Shown: positions 51,253 through 59,078 of the stretch, piece by piece | Layout: each line of letters starts with the position of its first letter | Position numbering within the stretch: position 1 is the first letter of the stretch | Origin: Pyxidicoccus caerfyrddinensis | GTDB taxonomy: Bacteria; Myxococcota; Myxococcia; Myxococcales; Myxococcaceae | NCBI RefSeq assembly: GCF_010894405.1 | Contig: NZ_JAAIYA010000022.1 | Span: forward strand, 124,001-188,000 | DNA: 64,000 nucleotides | Direction of reading: 5' to 3' | The notes under the pieces: model-generated | Told to the model about the DNA's origin: nothing | Seen by the model: the letters and a program-made list of their open reading frames with translations, nothing else | Database searches by the model: none | Translations under genes and position numbers: made by a program

Positions 51253-52281
51253 TCAGACGGCCAGCGTCGGCGTGGCCGGCGGCGAGTCCATGCGCCGCTC
51301 CAGGTCCAGGGCCTCCCGGCGCACGCGCATGTCCAGATAGAAGAGCGAGCAGAAGACGAAGTAGATGGGCGTGAAGCACGACTGCGCCACCACCTGCACC
51401 AGCTCCGCGGGCACCAGCATGAGCTGGGGCGTGCGCGCCATGGTCCCCGCGTCGAAGGGGTTGCCATACGGCACCATCACCAGCCACGACGGGATGCTGG
51501 AGACGAGCTGCACCGAGATGAGGATGAGGCTCATCACCGTGTAGAGAATCATGGCTCGCACCACCACCCGGCCGAGGAAGCCCGGCTCGATGCGGCCGGA
51601 CAGCAGCTCCCCGGAGCGCTTGAATGAGTCCCACGCTCCCAGGTCCTCCATGGCCATGACCGGCGGCAGCAGCAGGAAGCGCAGGAAGTACCAGAGCATC
51701 GCGGCGATGAGCCCGAGGACCGCGAGCAGGACGCCCACCACCGCCAGCACGATGGCCAGCGTGTTGGAGCCCATGATTGACGCCGCGGCGGCCATGCCGC
51801 CGACGATGGCGCCCGGCGCCAGCAGCAGCACCGTCATCAGCCCCGCCCACGCCATGGACAGGAGATATGCGCCCGTCATCGAGCCCACGCGGGAGAAGGC
51901 GCGGCGCAGGCCGTCCGCCGGGCTCACGGGCTCGCCGAGCTGCGCGGACACCACGTACCGGGACGCCGCCAGGGTGGCCAGCCAGTAGCTCCAGAAGAGG
52001 AACATGAGGAGGACCATCCACAGCCCCATGGAGAGGCCCGCTTCGCCCATGAGGCCCATGGGGTCCTTCTGGGCCTGGGCCTGCGCGTCGCTCGAGTAGA
52101 GCATCGGCGTCAGTCGCTGGCCCGAGAGGACGGTGGCCTTCATCGCGATGTAGTTCACCAGCGAGAAGCCGAAGCTCAGCACGAAGAGCGGCTTGAGGTG
52201 GGCACGCCAGAAGGTGGCGGCACGGTCGATCATCTCCCCCATGGCGAGGGGGCGCAGCTCGGGAACGGGTGTGGGGCTCAC
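51253..52281 (-). CDS. Polytopic membrane protein (glycerophosphodiesterase membrane-domain-like)
   Basis: A 342-residue membrane protein with six to eight hydrophobic segments and a short cytoplasmic N-terminus (PELRPLAMGEMIDRAATFWR) typical of the GPDPase membrane-domain / DUF975-like group often found beside DUF4129 genes. Function unknown. The GTG at 52281 overlaps the thiE stop (GTGA); the in-frame ATG at 52311 would overlap thiE by 34 nt. Coupling to thiE makes this the link between the thiamine genes and the DUF4129-DUF4350 pair in one transcript. Confidence 0.75.
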   Translation of the reverse strand: MSPTPVPELRPLAMGEMIDRAATFWRAHLKPLFVLSFGFSLVNYIAMKATVLSGQRLTPMLYSSDAQAQAQKDPMGLMGEAGLSMGLWMVLLMFLFWSYWLATLAASRYVVSAQLGEPVSPADGLRRAFSRVGSMTGAYLLSMAWAGLMTVLLLAPGAIVGGMAAAASIMGSNTLAIVLAVVGVLLAVLGLIAAMLWYFLRFLLLPPVMAMEDLGAWDSFKRSGELLSGRIEPGFLGRVVVRAMILYTVMSLILISVQLVSSIPSWLVMVPYGNPFDAGTMARTPQLMLVPAELVQVVAQSCFTPIYFVFCSLFYLDMRVRREALDLERRMDSPPATPTLAV

Positions 52282-52913
52282 GGAAGGCGCAGCATAGCCT
52301 GCGCCGGGCATGCGGCCAGCAGGGCTCGGGCCTCCGCCTTCGGGTCCTCCGCCTCCAGCACCGAGGAGATGACGGCGAAGCCCGCCGAGCCCCGCACCTC
52401 CCGCGCCCGCTCGGGGGTGATGCCGCCGAGCGCCAGCGCAGGGCAGGCGAGCACCGCGGCCAGGGCCGCGAAGCCGTCGGGGCCCAGCGTCGCCCGGGTG
52501 TCCCCGGGCTTGGAGCCGGGAGCGAACACCGGGCTCACCAGCGCCAGGTCCGCGCCGCGCGCCGCCCGGGCCTCCGCTTCGTCATGGACGGCCACGCTGA
52601 CGAGCCGGCCCGCGGGCAGGTGGGGACGCACGTCCTCGGGTGTTGGGCCGTGGGCGGGCAGGTGCAGGTGCGCGCCCACGAGGAGCGCGACATCCATGCG
52701 GCCGTTGATGAACAGCGGATTGCCTCGCGCCGCGCAAAGCCCGGCGAGCAGGCGGGCCTCTTCGAGGAACTGGCGCCCGCTGGCCTCGGGGTGGCGGTGC
52801 TGCACTGCCACCTCCGGGCCCGCCTCCAGCGCACGGGCGAGTGCGCTCAAGAGCCGCTCGCCAGGCAGGCGCCAGTCGGTGATGACGACGAGCCGGGGGG
52901 ACAGCGCGACCAC
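52278..52913 (-). CDS. thiE: Thiamine phosphate synthase-like (ThiE/TenI) protein
   Basis: A 211-residue TIM-barrel protein placed directly after thiG. ThiE joins HMP-pyrophosphate and thiazole phosphate. Matching regions are VAVQHRHPEA (family QFREK), FINGRMDVALLVGAHLHLP (family INDDVD...ADGVHLG), LALVSPVFAPGSKPG (family GPvfpTxSK) and LALGGIT. Two catalytic positions differ: the Asp after Asn is Gly (FING), and Glu-Lys after QxR are His-Pro. It may therefore be a divergent ThiE or a TenI-like regulator or aminase. GTG start; downstream gene overlaps by 4 nt. Confidence 0.75.
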   Translation of the reverse strand: MVALSPRLVVITDWRLPGERLLSALARALEAGPEVAVQHRHPEASGRQFLEEARLLAGLCAARGNPLFINGRMDVALLVGAHLHLPAHGPTPEDVRPHLPAGRLVSVAVHDEAEARAARGADLALVSPVFAPGSKPGDTRATLGPDGFAALAAVLACPALALGGITPERAREVRGSAGFAVISSVLEAEDPKAEARALLAACPAQAMLRLP

Positions 52914-52923
52914 GGGCCCAGGC

Positions 52924-53709
<786 letters not shown>

Positions 53710-53718
53710 GGAAGTCTC

Positions 53719-53919
53719 CTAGCCGCCGCCGACGAAGGTGACGATTTCGACACGGTCTCCCGCCTGGAGGTGATGCTCGGGATGGCGGGCGCGGCGCACC
53801 ACCTCCGCGTTCACCTCCACGGCCACACCGGGACCGCCCACCTGGAGCGACTCCAGCAGCGCCGTGAGGGTGGTGCCCTCCGGCACTTCGCGTGTCTCTC
53901 CGTTGACCCAGACCTGCAC
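53719..53919 (-). CDS. thiS: Sulfur carrier protein ThiS
   Basis: A 66-residue ubiquitin-like protein ending in VGGG. The terminal Gly-Gly is adenylated and converted to a thiocarboxylate, the sulfur donor for thiazole formation. The start QVWVNGETREVPEGTTLTAL is family-typical. It is the first gene of the thi operon. Confidence 0.95.
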   Translation of the reverse strand: MQVWVNGETREVPEGTTLTALLESLQVGGPGVAVEVNAEVVRRARHPEHHLQAGDRVEIVTFVGGG

Positions 53920-53977
53920 GGCGTCACGGCTCCTTGCGACGGGGACCTGGGCACGGACTACAGGGGGGCCTCCACGC

Positions 53978-54026
53978 TGTCAACGCGCTCTCTCATGGAC
54001 GTGTTCGCCCGCGTCACGCCTATACT
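53978..54026. promoter_or_regulatory. Divergent promoter elements between thiS and the small envelope protein gene
   Basis: On the minus strand TTGACA (53983 to 53978) is a perfect -35 box facing thiS, though the -10 is poor. On the plus strand TATACT (54021-54026) is a good -10 box that places the start of transcription at or next to the ATG at 54034. Confidence 0.4.
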
Positions 54027-54033
54027 CGGCGTC

Positions 54034-54429
54034 ATGCTCATGGCTCCCAGCAGGCTCGTCGCCTCCGTGCTGCTGTTGACGCTCGCCGTGCCTGCCAGCG
54101 CCGCCCGAGCCGCCGAGCCCGCCGCGGTGGACGCGCCGGTGCGTGCGCCCACGCCCGTCCTTCATGGCCACCGGTATGCCTTCGTGGCGGGGGGCGTGCT
54201 GGCGCTGGGCGGGCTGGGGCTGGGCTTCTTCGCGCAGGGAGAGGCCCGGCGGGCCCAGAGCCTGGAGTCCGCTCACGACGCGCGCGTCACGCTCGACAGA
54301 GCGCGCACCGCCGCGGCCTCCGCCAACCTCCTCTACGCCACCGCGGGCGCCGCCGTCCTGTACGGGCTGGTGCTGGAGCTGCTCCCCCAGCCGGCCGCCG
54401 AAGCGGCGAGCCTCACCTACCACTTCTGA
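54034..54429 (+). CDS. Small exported protein, unknown function
   Basis: A 131-residue protein with a signal peptide (about 1-27, cleaved after ARA) and two hydrophobic segments (about 48-66 and 98-115) around a charged helical stretch. This layout is common in myxobacterial proteins of unknown role. A -10 box TATACT lies 7 nt before the ATG, so the message may be leaderless. An upstream in-frame ATG at 53995 would precede the -10 and is unlikely. No family recognised. Confidence 0.6.
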   Translation: MLMAPSRLVASVLLLTLAVPASAARAAEPAAVDAPVRAPTPVLHGHRYAFVAGGVLALGGLGLGFFAQGEARRAQSLESAHDARVTLDRARTAAASANLLYATAGAAVLYGLVLELLPQPAAEAASLTYHF

Positions 54430-54440
54430 CCGAGCCCTCC

Positions 54441-54668
54441 TTGGCTGCCCGCCTTCCTCCTCGACTGCTCGTTCTCGCCACCACGCTGGTCGCCACCGCC
54501 TGCTCCATCGACGTGGACGAGGTCGCCGACCGGCAATGCGCGGACGACACCGGCTGCCCCGAGCTCTACCGGTGCGTGGACGGCTCGGAAGGGAAGGGGC
54601 GCTGCGAGGTCATCTACCCGCCGTCGTCCACGTCGGATGCCGGCGTGGACGCCGGAGCCACGCCATGA
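54441..54668 (+). CDS. Small Cys-rich putative lipoprotein
   Basis: A 75-residue protein using a TTG start at 54441, the only start that keeps the signal sequence (ARLPPRLLVLATTLVATAC). The Cys in VATAC is a non-classical lipobox. The mature part has the pattern CADDTGCPELYRCV, shared with the next gene (CEAAWDCPGTHSCV). The pair therefore descend from one small Cys module often found in myxobacterial surface proteins. It overlaps the next gene by 4 nt. No function known; the start is uncertain. Confidence 0.5.
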   Translation: MAARLPPRLLVLATTLVATACSIDVDEVADRQCADDTGCPELYRCVDGSEGKGRCEVIYPPSSTSDAGVDAGATP

Positions 54669-55216
54669 AGAGACTCCTCGCGAGCGCGTCGCTGTCCCTC
54701 TGCGCGGCCCTGGCCTGCACCATCGACGTGGCGGACTTCACCGGCAAGAAGTGCGAGGCCGCGTGGGACTGCCCGGGCACGCACTCCTGTGTCGCGGTGC
54801 GGCCGGGTGAGGGGCGCACCTGCGAGGTGCTGGGCCTGCCGGGACTTTCCGACGGCGGCGAGGAGGACGCGGGGCCGGTGCCCACGTGGTGCGCGGACAT
54901 CCAGCCCATCATGGCCGCCAGTTGCGTCAGCTCGTGCCACGGCGCGGACACGCGCGACAGCAACCAGACCTCGTTCCGGCTGGACTACTACGCGCCAGAC
55001 GCGGGCGGGCTCCCGGGCGCGCAGGCGAAGGCGGAGCGCATCCGGCAGCGGGCTTCGGTGACCCAGGACATGCCGCCGTCTCCCAGCACCGTGCCCCTTC
55101 CCACGGCGGAGCAGCGCGCGCTCATCGCCCGCTGGGCGGCGGGCGGCGCTCCGCTGTGCTTCGACGGTGGGGTTGACGCGGGCGTGCCGGACGGCGGCGC
55201 CGACGGCGGTTCCTGA
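54665..55216 (+). CDS. Cytochrome c-like lipoprotein with atypical CX3CH motif
   Basis: A 183-residue exported protein. After the signal (about 1-18) it carries a short Cys module (about 19-60) like the preceding gene, then a cytochrome c-like domain. The expected line IQPIMAASCVSSCHGAD has the haem motif as C87-x3-C91-H92, three residues between the Cys instead of two. A candidate axial Met136 lies in DMPPSPS and the family end LIARWAAGGAP follows. Haem attachment by the Ccm system normally needs CXXCH, so covalent haem is uncertain. The C-terminus is Gly/Asp-rich. Confidence 0.7.
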   Translation: MKRLLASASLSLCAALACTIDVADFTGKKCEAAWDCPGTHSCVAVRPGEGRTCEVLGLPGLSDGGEEDAGPVPTWCADIQPIMAASCVSSCHGADTRDSNQTSFRLDYYAPDAGGLPGAQAKAERIRQRASVTQDMPPSPSTVPLPTAEQRALIARWAAGGAPLCFDGGVDAGVPDGGADGGS

Positions 55217-55221
55217 CGCAT

Positions 55222-55243
55222 GGTGGGAACTCGCGTTCCCACC
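55222..55243 (+). terminator. Perfect 9-bp hairpin after the cytochrome-like gene
   Basis: GGTGGGAAC-TCGC-GTTCCCACC is an exact inverted repeat 5 nt after the stop. It lacks a T-tract, so it is a possible terminator or mRNA-stability hairpin. Confidence 0.45.
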
Positions 55244-55440
55244 CGCCGTGTGACTGCCGACATTGTTCCTTCGGAAGCGGCCGGGCGGCCGGGCGCCGAG
55301 TGGCCCGGAGGCTTCCCCTGTGTCCGTGAATCGCCAGCGGCAAGCCCTGTGCAAGGAGGGGAACGACGCTCACTTTCTGCCCAACGCCGGAGGACATGGT
55401 CCCCGGCTCCATGGGAACTCCAAGGGAAAGGGAACGAACT

Positions 55441-56031
55441 ATGCGCAAGCTCATGATGGCGGTCACCGCGGTGGCGGGTCTGGCGATGGTTTCTGGTTGC
55501 AAGCGTGACAACGTCGAGTCCGAGCGTCGCGACGTTGCCGAGGCCCAGCAGGAGGCCGCGAAGGAAACGGCCGAGGCCCGCCAGGAGGAGTCGCGGGACA
55601 TCGCTGGCGCGCGGCAGGACGCGAATGAGGAAGTCGCCGACGCGCAGAAGGACGTCCGCGAGGAGCAGCAGGACCTCGCCGAGGCCCAGGCCAACCGTCA
55701 GGAGGACCTGAACGAGGACGCGCGTGAGCGTCAGGAAGACGTGGCGCAGGGCGGCTCCGGCATGGCCGGCACGTCCGCCGCGGCGGCCGCCAACGTCCAG
55801 GGCCGCGTGCTCTCCACGAGCGGTGACTCGCTCACCCTGGTGGACACCACGAACAACAAGCAGCTCAAGCTGAAGACGAACGACCAGACGCGCATCCTGC
55901 AGAACAACGTGCCGGTGAAGCTGGACGACATCACCGAGGGTACCCAGGTCCGCGCCTCCTACGTCATGGACGGCAAGGACATGGTGGCCCGTGAGCTGAC
56001 CGTCACGAAGCCGGTGCAGAAGAAGCAGTAG
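55441..56031 (+). CDS. Coiled-coil lipoprotein
   Basis: A 196-residue lipoprotein, lipobox VSGC with Cys20. Residues about 25-105 are a highly charged Glu/Gln/Arg/Ala repeat with strong coiled-coil character and no helix breakers. A short Gly-rich hinge is followed by a small beta domain (about 118-190) resembling an OB-like or SH3-like fold (NVQGRVLSTSGDSLTLVD). Such a layout could span part of the periplasm or bind the cell wall. A terminator hairpin follows the stop. The ribosome site is weak (GGGAACGAACT). Confidence 0.75.
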   Translation: MRKLMMAVTAVAGLAMVSGCKRDNVESERRDVAEAQQEAAKETAEARQEESRDIAGARQDANEEVADAQKDVREEQQDLAEAQANRQEDLNEDARERQEDVAQGGSGMAGTSAAAAANVQGRVLSTSGDSLTLVDTTNNKQLKLKTNDQTRILQNNVPVKLDDITEGTQVRASYVMDGKDMVARELTVTKPVQKKQ

Positions 56032-56080
56032 CACCACGCAAGGCGCAGTGGCCGGTCCGTTTCCTCACGGGCCGGCTCGG

Positions 56081-56115
56081 ACGGCTCCCGCTCCGGCGGG
56101 GGCCGTTCCCTTTTA
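56081..56115 (+). terminator. Rho-independent terminator after the coiled-coil lipoprotein
   Basis: ACGGCTCCCGC (56081-56091) pairs with GCGGGGGCCGT (56096-56106) at 10 of 11 positions around a 4-nt loop, followed by TCCCTTTTATT. A good intrinsic terminator. Confidence 0.75.
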
Positions 56116-56175
56116 TTCGCGAATCCGTGTTGGGAGGTTGGGAGGGTGTGTCGGACGTGGGTGGTAGGAGGAACC

Positions 56176-56192
56176 CGTGAGGTATTCTCACG
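56176..56192. promoter_or_regulatory. Operator-like inverted repeat before the kinase gene
   Basis: CGTGAG-GTATT-CTCACG is exact and lies 40 nt before the kinase ATG, within an untranslated leader or promoter. It may be a repressor site. Confidence 0.3.
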
Positions 56193-56231
56193 CCTTCCCA
56201 ACCCAGGGGAGGACTTCCTGCCCAGGAGCCT

Positions 56232-57365
56232 ATGACCACCCATCACCCCGAGCACCCGTCTTCCAAGCCCTTCATCCTCTTCACCACCGGGGCCACTTCC
56301 TATGAGCTGGTCCGCTTCCTCGGCCCCCGGGGCCCGGGGGAGATGCTGCTCGCGCGCCGGCACTACGCGGACACGCCCGGTGACCTCGTGGTCGTCAAGC
56401 GGCTGCAGGACGCGGGGGACACCCACGGGCGCGCGCGCCTGCGGGAAGAGGTGAAGCTGCTGATGCAGCTCAGCCATCCCGCCATTGCCCAGGTGTTCCT
56501 GGTGCGCGTCCATGAGGGCTCGCCCCACCTCGTCATGGAGTACGTGGAGGGCCACAGCCTGGAGACGCTCACCAGCTTCGCGGCGCTGCGGCGGCGGCCC
56601 TTCTCGGAGGCCTTCGGCGCCTACGTGGGCGCGGAGGTCGCGGACGCGCTGCACCACGCCCACTCCCTGGAGGACGCGCGGGGCCAGCCGCTGGGCATCG
56701 TCCACCGGGACGTGTCCCCGCGCACGCTGCGGCTGGACGTGCACGGCCGGGTGAAGCTGGCGGACTTCGCCATGGCGTGGGCGAAGCTGCCGGGGCGCGT
56801 GGGCACGGAGGGCCACGTCGTCCGGGGGGACCTGGCGTATGCCTCCCCGGAGGCGCTCGCGCGCCAGCCCCTGGATGGGCGCTCGGACCTGTTCTCCCTG
56901 GGCGTGGTGCTGCTGGAGCTGCTCACCGGGCTGCACCTGCTGGATTTGGAGGACGTGGAGCGCGCGGCGCTGGCGGCGGGGCCCGTCCCGGAGGCGGAGG
57001 CGCTCCTCGCGGAGGTGCCCAGCTGGCTGCCGGCGCCCATGATGGCCGCGCGCATGGCGTGCCTCGCCCCGGAGCACGTGGAGCGCGCCACGCGGGGACT
57101 GTCCGGCCCCATGCGCTCCATCCTCGCGCGGCTCTTGCGGCGTGAGCCGGCGGAGCGCTTCCAGTCCGGCCTGGAGCTGCGGGACGCGCTGCGCGGCGTG
57201 CTGGGCGGGCTGGGCTACAGCTACGGCCCCCGTGAGGCGGAGCGCGAGGGCGCCCAGGTGCGCCGTGACGCCCGCTCCCGGCGCAGGTCCGCGGACGTGC
57301 TGCGGTGGGACGACTCCGCGCGGCCGGACTCCAGCCGGCGGGCGGACTCCCCGCGCGACGCGTGA
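56232..57365 (+). CDS. Ser/Thr protein kinase-like protein with degenerate active site
   Basis: A 377-residue Hanks-type kinase fold (about 24-320) without a transmembrane segment. The glycine loop is reduced (FLGPRGPGE). VVVKRL keeps the ATP lysine K56 and the alpha-C Glu73. The catalytic loop is HRDVSPRT, with Thr165 where Asn is expected, and DFG is DFA (178-180). APE reads SPE. These changes predict weak or absent phosphotransfer. The C-terminus (about 320-377) is a disordered Arg/Asp/Ser tail. Myxobacteria have many such kinases. AGGAG lies 5 nt before the ATG. Confidence 0.82.
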   Translation: MTTHHPEHPSSKPFILFTTGATSYELVRFLGPRGPGEMLLARRHYADTPGDLVVVKRLQDAGDTHGRARLREEVKLLMQLSHPAIAQVFLVRVHEGSPHLVMEYVEGHSLETLTSFAALRRRPFSEAFGAYVGAEVADALHHAHSLEDARGQPLGIVHRDVSPRTLRLDVHGRVKLADFAMAWAKLPGRVGTEGHVVRGDLAYASPEALARQPLDGRSDLFSLGVVLLELLTGLHLLDLEDVERAALAAGPVPEAEALLAEVPSWLPAPMMAARMACLAPEHVERATRGLSGPMRSILARLLRREPAERFQSGLELRDALRGVLGGLGYSYGPREAEREGAQVRRDARSRRRSADVLRWDDSARPDSSRRADSPRDA

Positions 57366-57466
57366 GCGGGCGGTGGGCAGGCCCGGGGCCCTCGGGCCTG
57401 TCGGGCACGGGCACCCGCACGCGGGTGGTGCTTGTCACGCGCGCCCGGCCGGGCAGACTGCCGTGC

Positions 57467-58471
57467 ATGGGTGACGTGACTGAGCTCCACCAGCGCTGGT
57501 GCATCGCGGACGGGCATGCGGATTCCCTGATGTGGAACCGTGACTTGACGGCCCGCTCCGAGGAAGGGCACGTGGACTTCCCCCGCCTGCGGGAGGCGGG
57601 GGTGAAGCTGCAGTGCTTCACCATCGTCACCCGGGGCTTCCCCTTCATCGGCGGCTTCCCCGTGTTCGCCGCGTGGCGGGGGTGGCCTCGCGAGGCGCGC
57701 GCGAGCGAGTGGACGCGGGCGCTCTGGCAGATTGAGCGCATGGAGGAGTTCTGCCGTCGCTCCGGGGACGCGGCGCGCATCACCACCACCGGGGCCGCGC
57801 TGGAGGACAACCTCGCGCACGGGCGGCTGTCCGCGGTGCTGGGCGTGGAGGGCGGGCACGCCATTGAAGGGAAGGTGGAGCGGCTGGCGGAGCTGCACCG
57901 GCTCGGGGTTCGCTTCATGGGGCTCACCCACCTGTCCAACAACGACTTGGGCGGCTCCTCGTTCCCGATGATGGGCAACCGGGGGCTGACGCCGCTGGGC
58001 CGCGAGGTGATGGAGGAGATGGCGCGGCTGGGGCTGAGCGTGGACGTGGCGCATGCCTCGGAGAGCACGCTCGAGGACCTCTTCGCTCACCCCACGGTGC
58101 GGTACTTCTGTTCGCACACGGGCGTGCGGGCGGCGGGGGGCGGCTGGCGCAACCTCTCCGACGCGGCCCTGCGGCGCATCGCGGACCGGGGTGGGGTGGT
58201 GGGCATCATCTTCGCCCCCGTGTACCTGGGCGGCGACTCGGTGGCCGACGTGGTCCGCCACATCGAGCACGCGGTGGACGTCATGGGCGTGGAGGGCGTG
58301 GGGCTGGGCTCCGACTACGACGGCATGGTGGCGCTCCCCCGGGGCATGAAGGACGTCACGGACCTGCGTCTGCTCACCGAGGCGCTACTGCAACGCCATC
58401 CAGAGTCCTGGGTGGAACGTGTCGCCGGTGGAAACTTCCGCCGTTTCTTCCAGGAGACACTGGGTGGTTGA
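57467..58471 (+). CDS. Membrane dipeptidase (peptidase family M19)
   Basis: A 334-residue zinc-dependent dipeptidase of the renal dipeptidase family. Metal ligands are visible in IADGHADSLMW (HxD), GVEGGHAIEG (Glu), the His of SVDVAHAS and SHTGVRA. The late LGSDYDG is diagnostic of M19. No signal peptide is apparent despite the family name, so it may be cytosolic, cleaving L-D or D-D dipeptides from cell wall turnover. The ATG at 57467 gives the typical short N-terminus. It is preceded by a GC-rich stretch with several small inverted repeats. Confidence 0.88.
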   Translation: MGDVTELHQRWCIADGHADSLMWNRDLTARSEEGHVDFPRLREAGVKLQCFTIVTRGFPFIGGFPVFAAWRGWPREARASEWTRALWQIERMEEFCRRSGDAARITTTGAALEDNLAHGRLSAVLGVEGGHAIEGKVERLAELHRLGVRFMGLTHLSNNDLGGSSFPMMGNRGLTPLGREVMEEMARLGLSVDVAHASESTLEDLFAHPTVRYFCSHTGVRAAGGGWRNLSDAALRRIADRGGVVGIIFAPVYLGGDSVADVVRHIEHAVDVMGVEGVGLGSDYDGMVALPRGMKDVTDLRLLTEALLQRHPESWVERVAGGNFRRFFQETLGG

Positions 58472-58496
58472 CCGGGAGCGGTACGCTCGAAATATT
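58468..58496 (+). promoter_or_regulatory. Sigma-70-type promoter for the Cys-rich lipoprotein gene
   Basis: TTGACC (58468-58473), 17-bp spacer, AATATT (58491-58496). The -35 overlaps the dipeptidase stop codon. The predicted start near 58503 leaves only about 6 nt before the ATG at 58509. Confidence 0.45.
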
Positions 58497-58508
58497 GGCC
58501 GCACGCTC

Positions 58509-58886
58509 ATGAACCGCTCTCTCCTTGTCGCCGTGTCCGTCGTTGGCTCCCTCCTCTTCGCCGGCTGCAGCCAGGGTGCGGGAGACAGCTGTGAAGGGAG
58601 TGGTTTCATCTGTCAGGAAGACGTCCTCGCGCTGGAGTGCCGCAGCGGCACCTGGCGCGAGGTGCCCTGCCGCGGCCCGCTGGGCTGCCGCGAGACGGAT
58701 GACGCCGTCCGCTGCGACACGTCCAACAACCGGGCCGGCGACGCCTGCGCCTCCAGCGCCGAGGGCAAGGGAGTGTGCCGCTCGGACGGCCTGGCCGTCC
58801 TCGAGTGCCGCCAGGGCGTGCTGGAGGAGACGTCCACCTGCTCCTCGTGCAAGGTCGAAGGTGACGAGGTCACCTGCCAGCCCTGA
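58509..58886 (+). CDS. Small Cys-rich lipoprotein with internal duplication
   Basis: A 125-residue lipoprotein, lipobox FAGC with Cys20. The mature part has two related modules of about 45 residues: one from GDSCEGSGFICQ to VRCD, the other from GDACASSAEGKGVCR to VTCQP. Both share the pattern GDxC...C...LxLECRxGxxxE...C..C...C. The even Cys number suggests disulfides. Similar short Cys modules are abundant on myxobacterial surfaces, function unknown. Confidence 0.7.
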   Translation: MNRSLLVAVSVVGSLLFAGCSQGAGDSCEGSGFICQEDVLALECRSGTWREVPCRGPLGCRETDDAVRCDTSNNRAGDACASSAEGKGVCRSDGLAVLECRQGVLEETSTCSSCKVEGDEVTCQP

Positions 58887-59078
58887 GCCTCGCAGCCCGA
58901 GCGGGTCCGGGCCGTCAGGATTCTCCAGCCGTGGCGTGTGGTAGCGTGGGAGTGCCGCTCGCGGGACTCCGATGCGACTTCCGATTCAAGCCTTTGGAGC
59001 CTGACACGCTGGTCGTATCCCTCTTCCCCGAGCGGCGCTTCCATCCCAGCCCCGGAGCCCGGGGAGGAAGTGCGAACG

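Noticed and set aside
53920..54033. TPP riboswitch expected before thiS
   Set aside because: No CUGAGA or ACCUGAUC-like conserved segments are present on the minus strand; only promoter-like boxes are seen.
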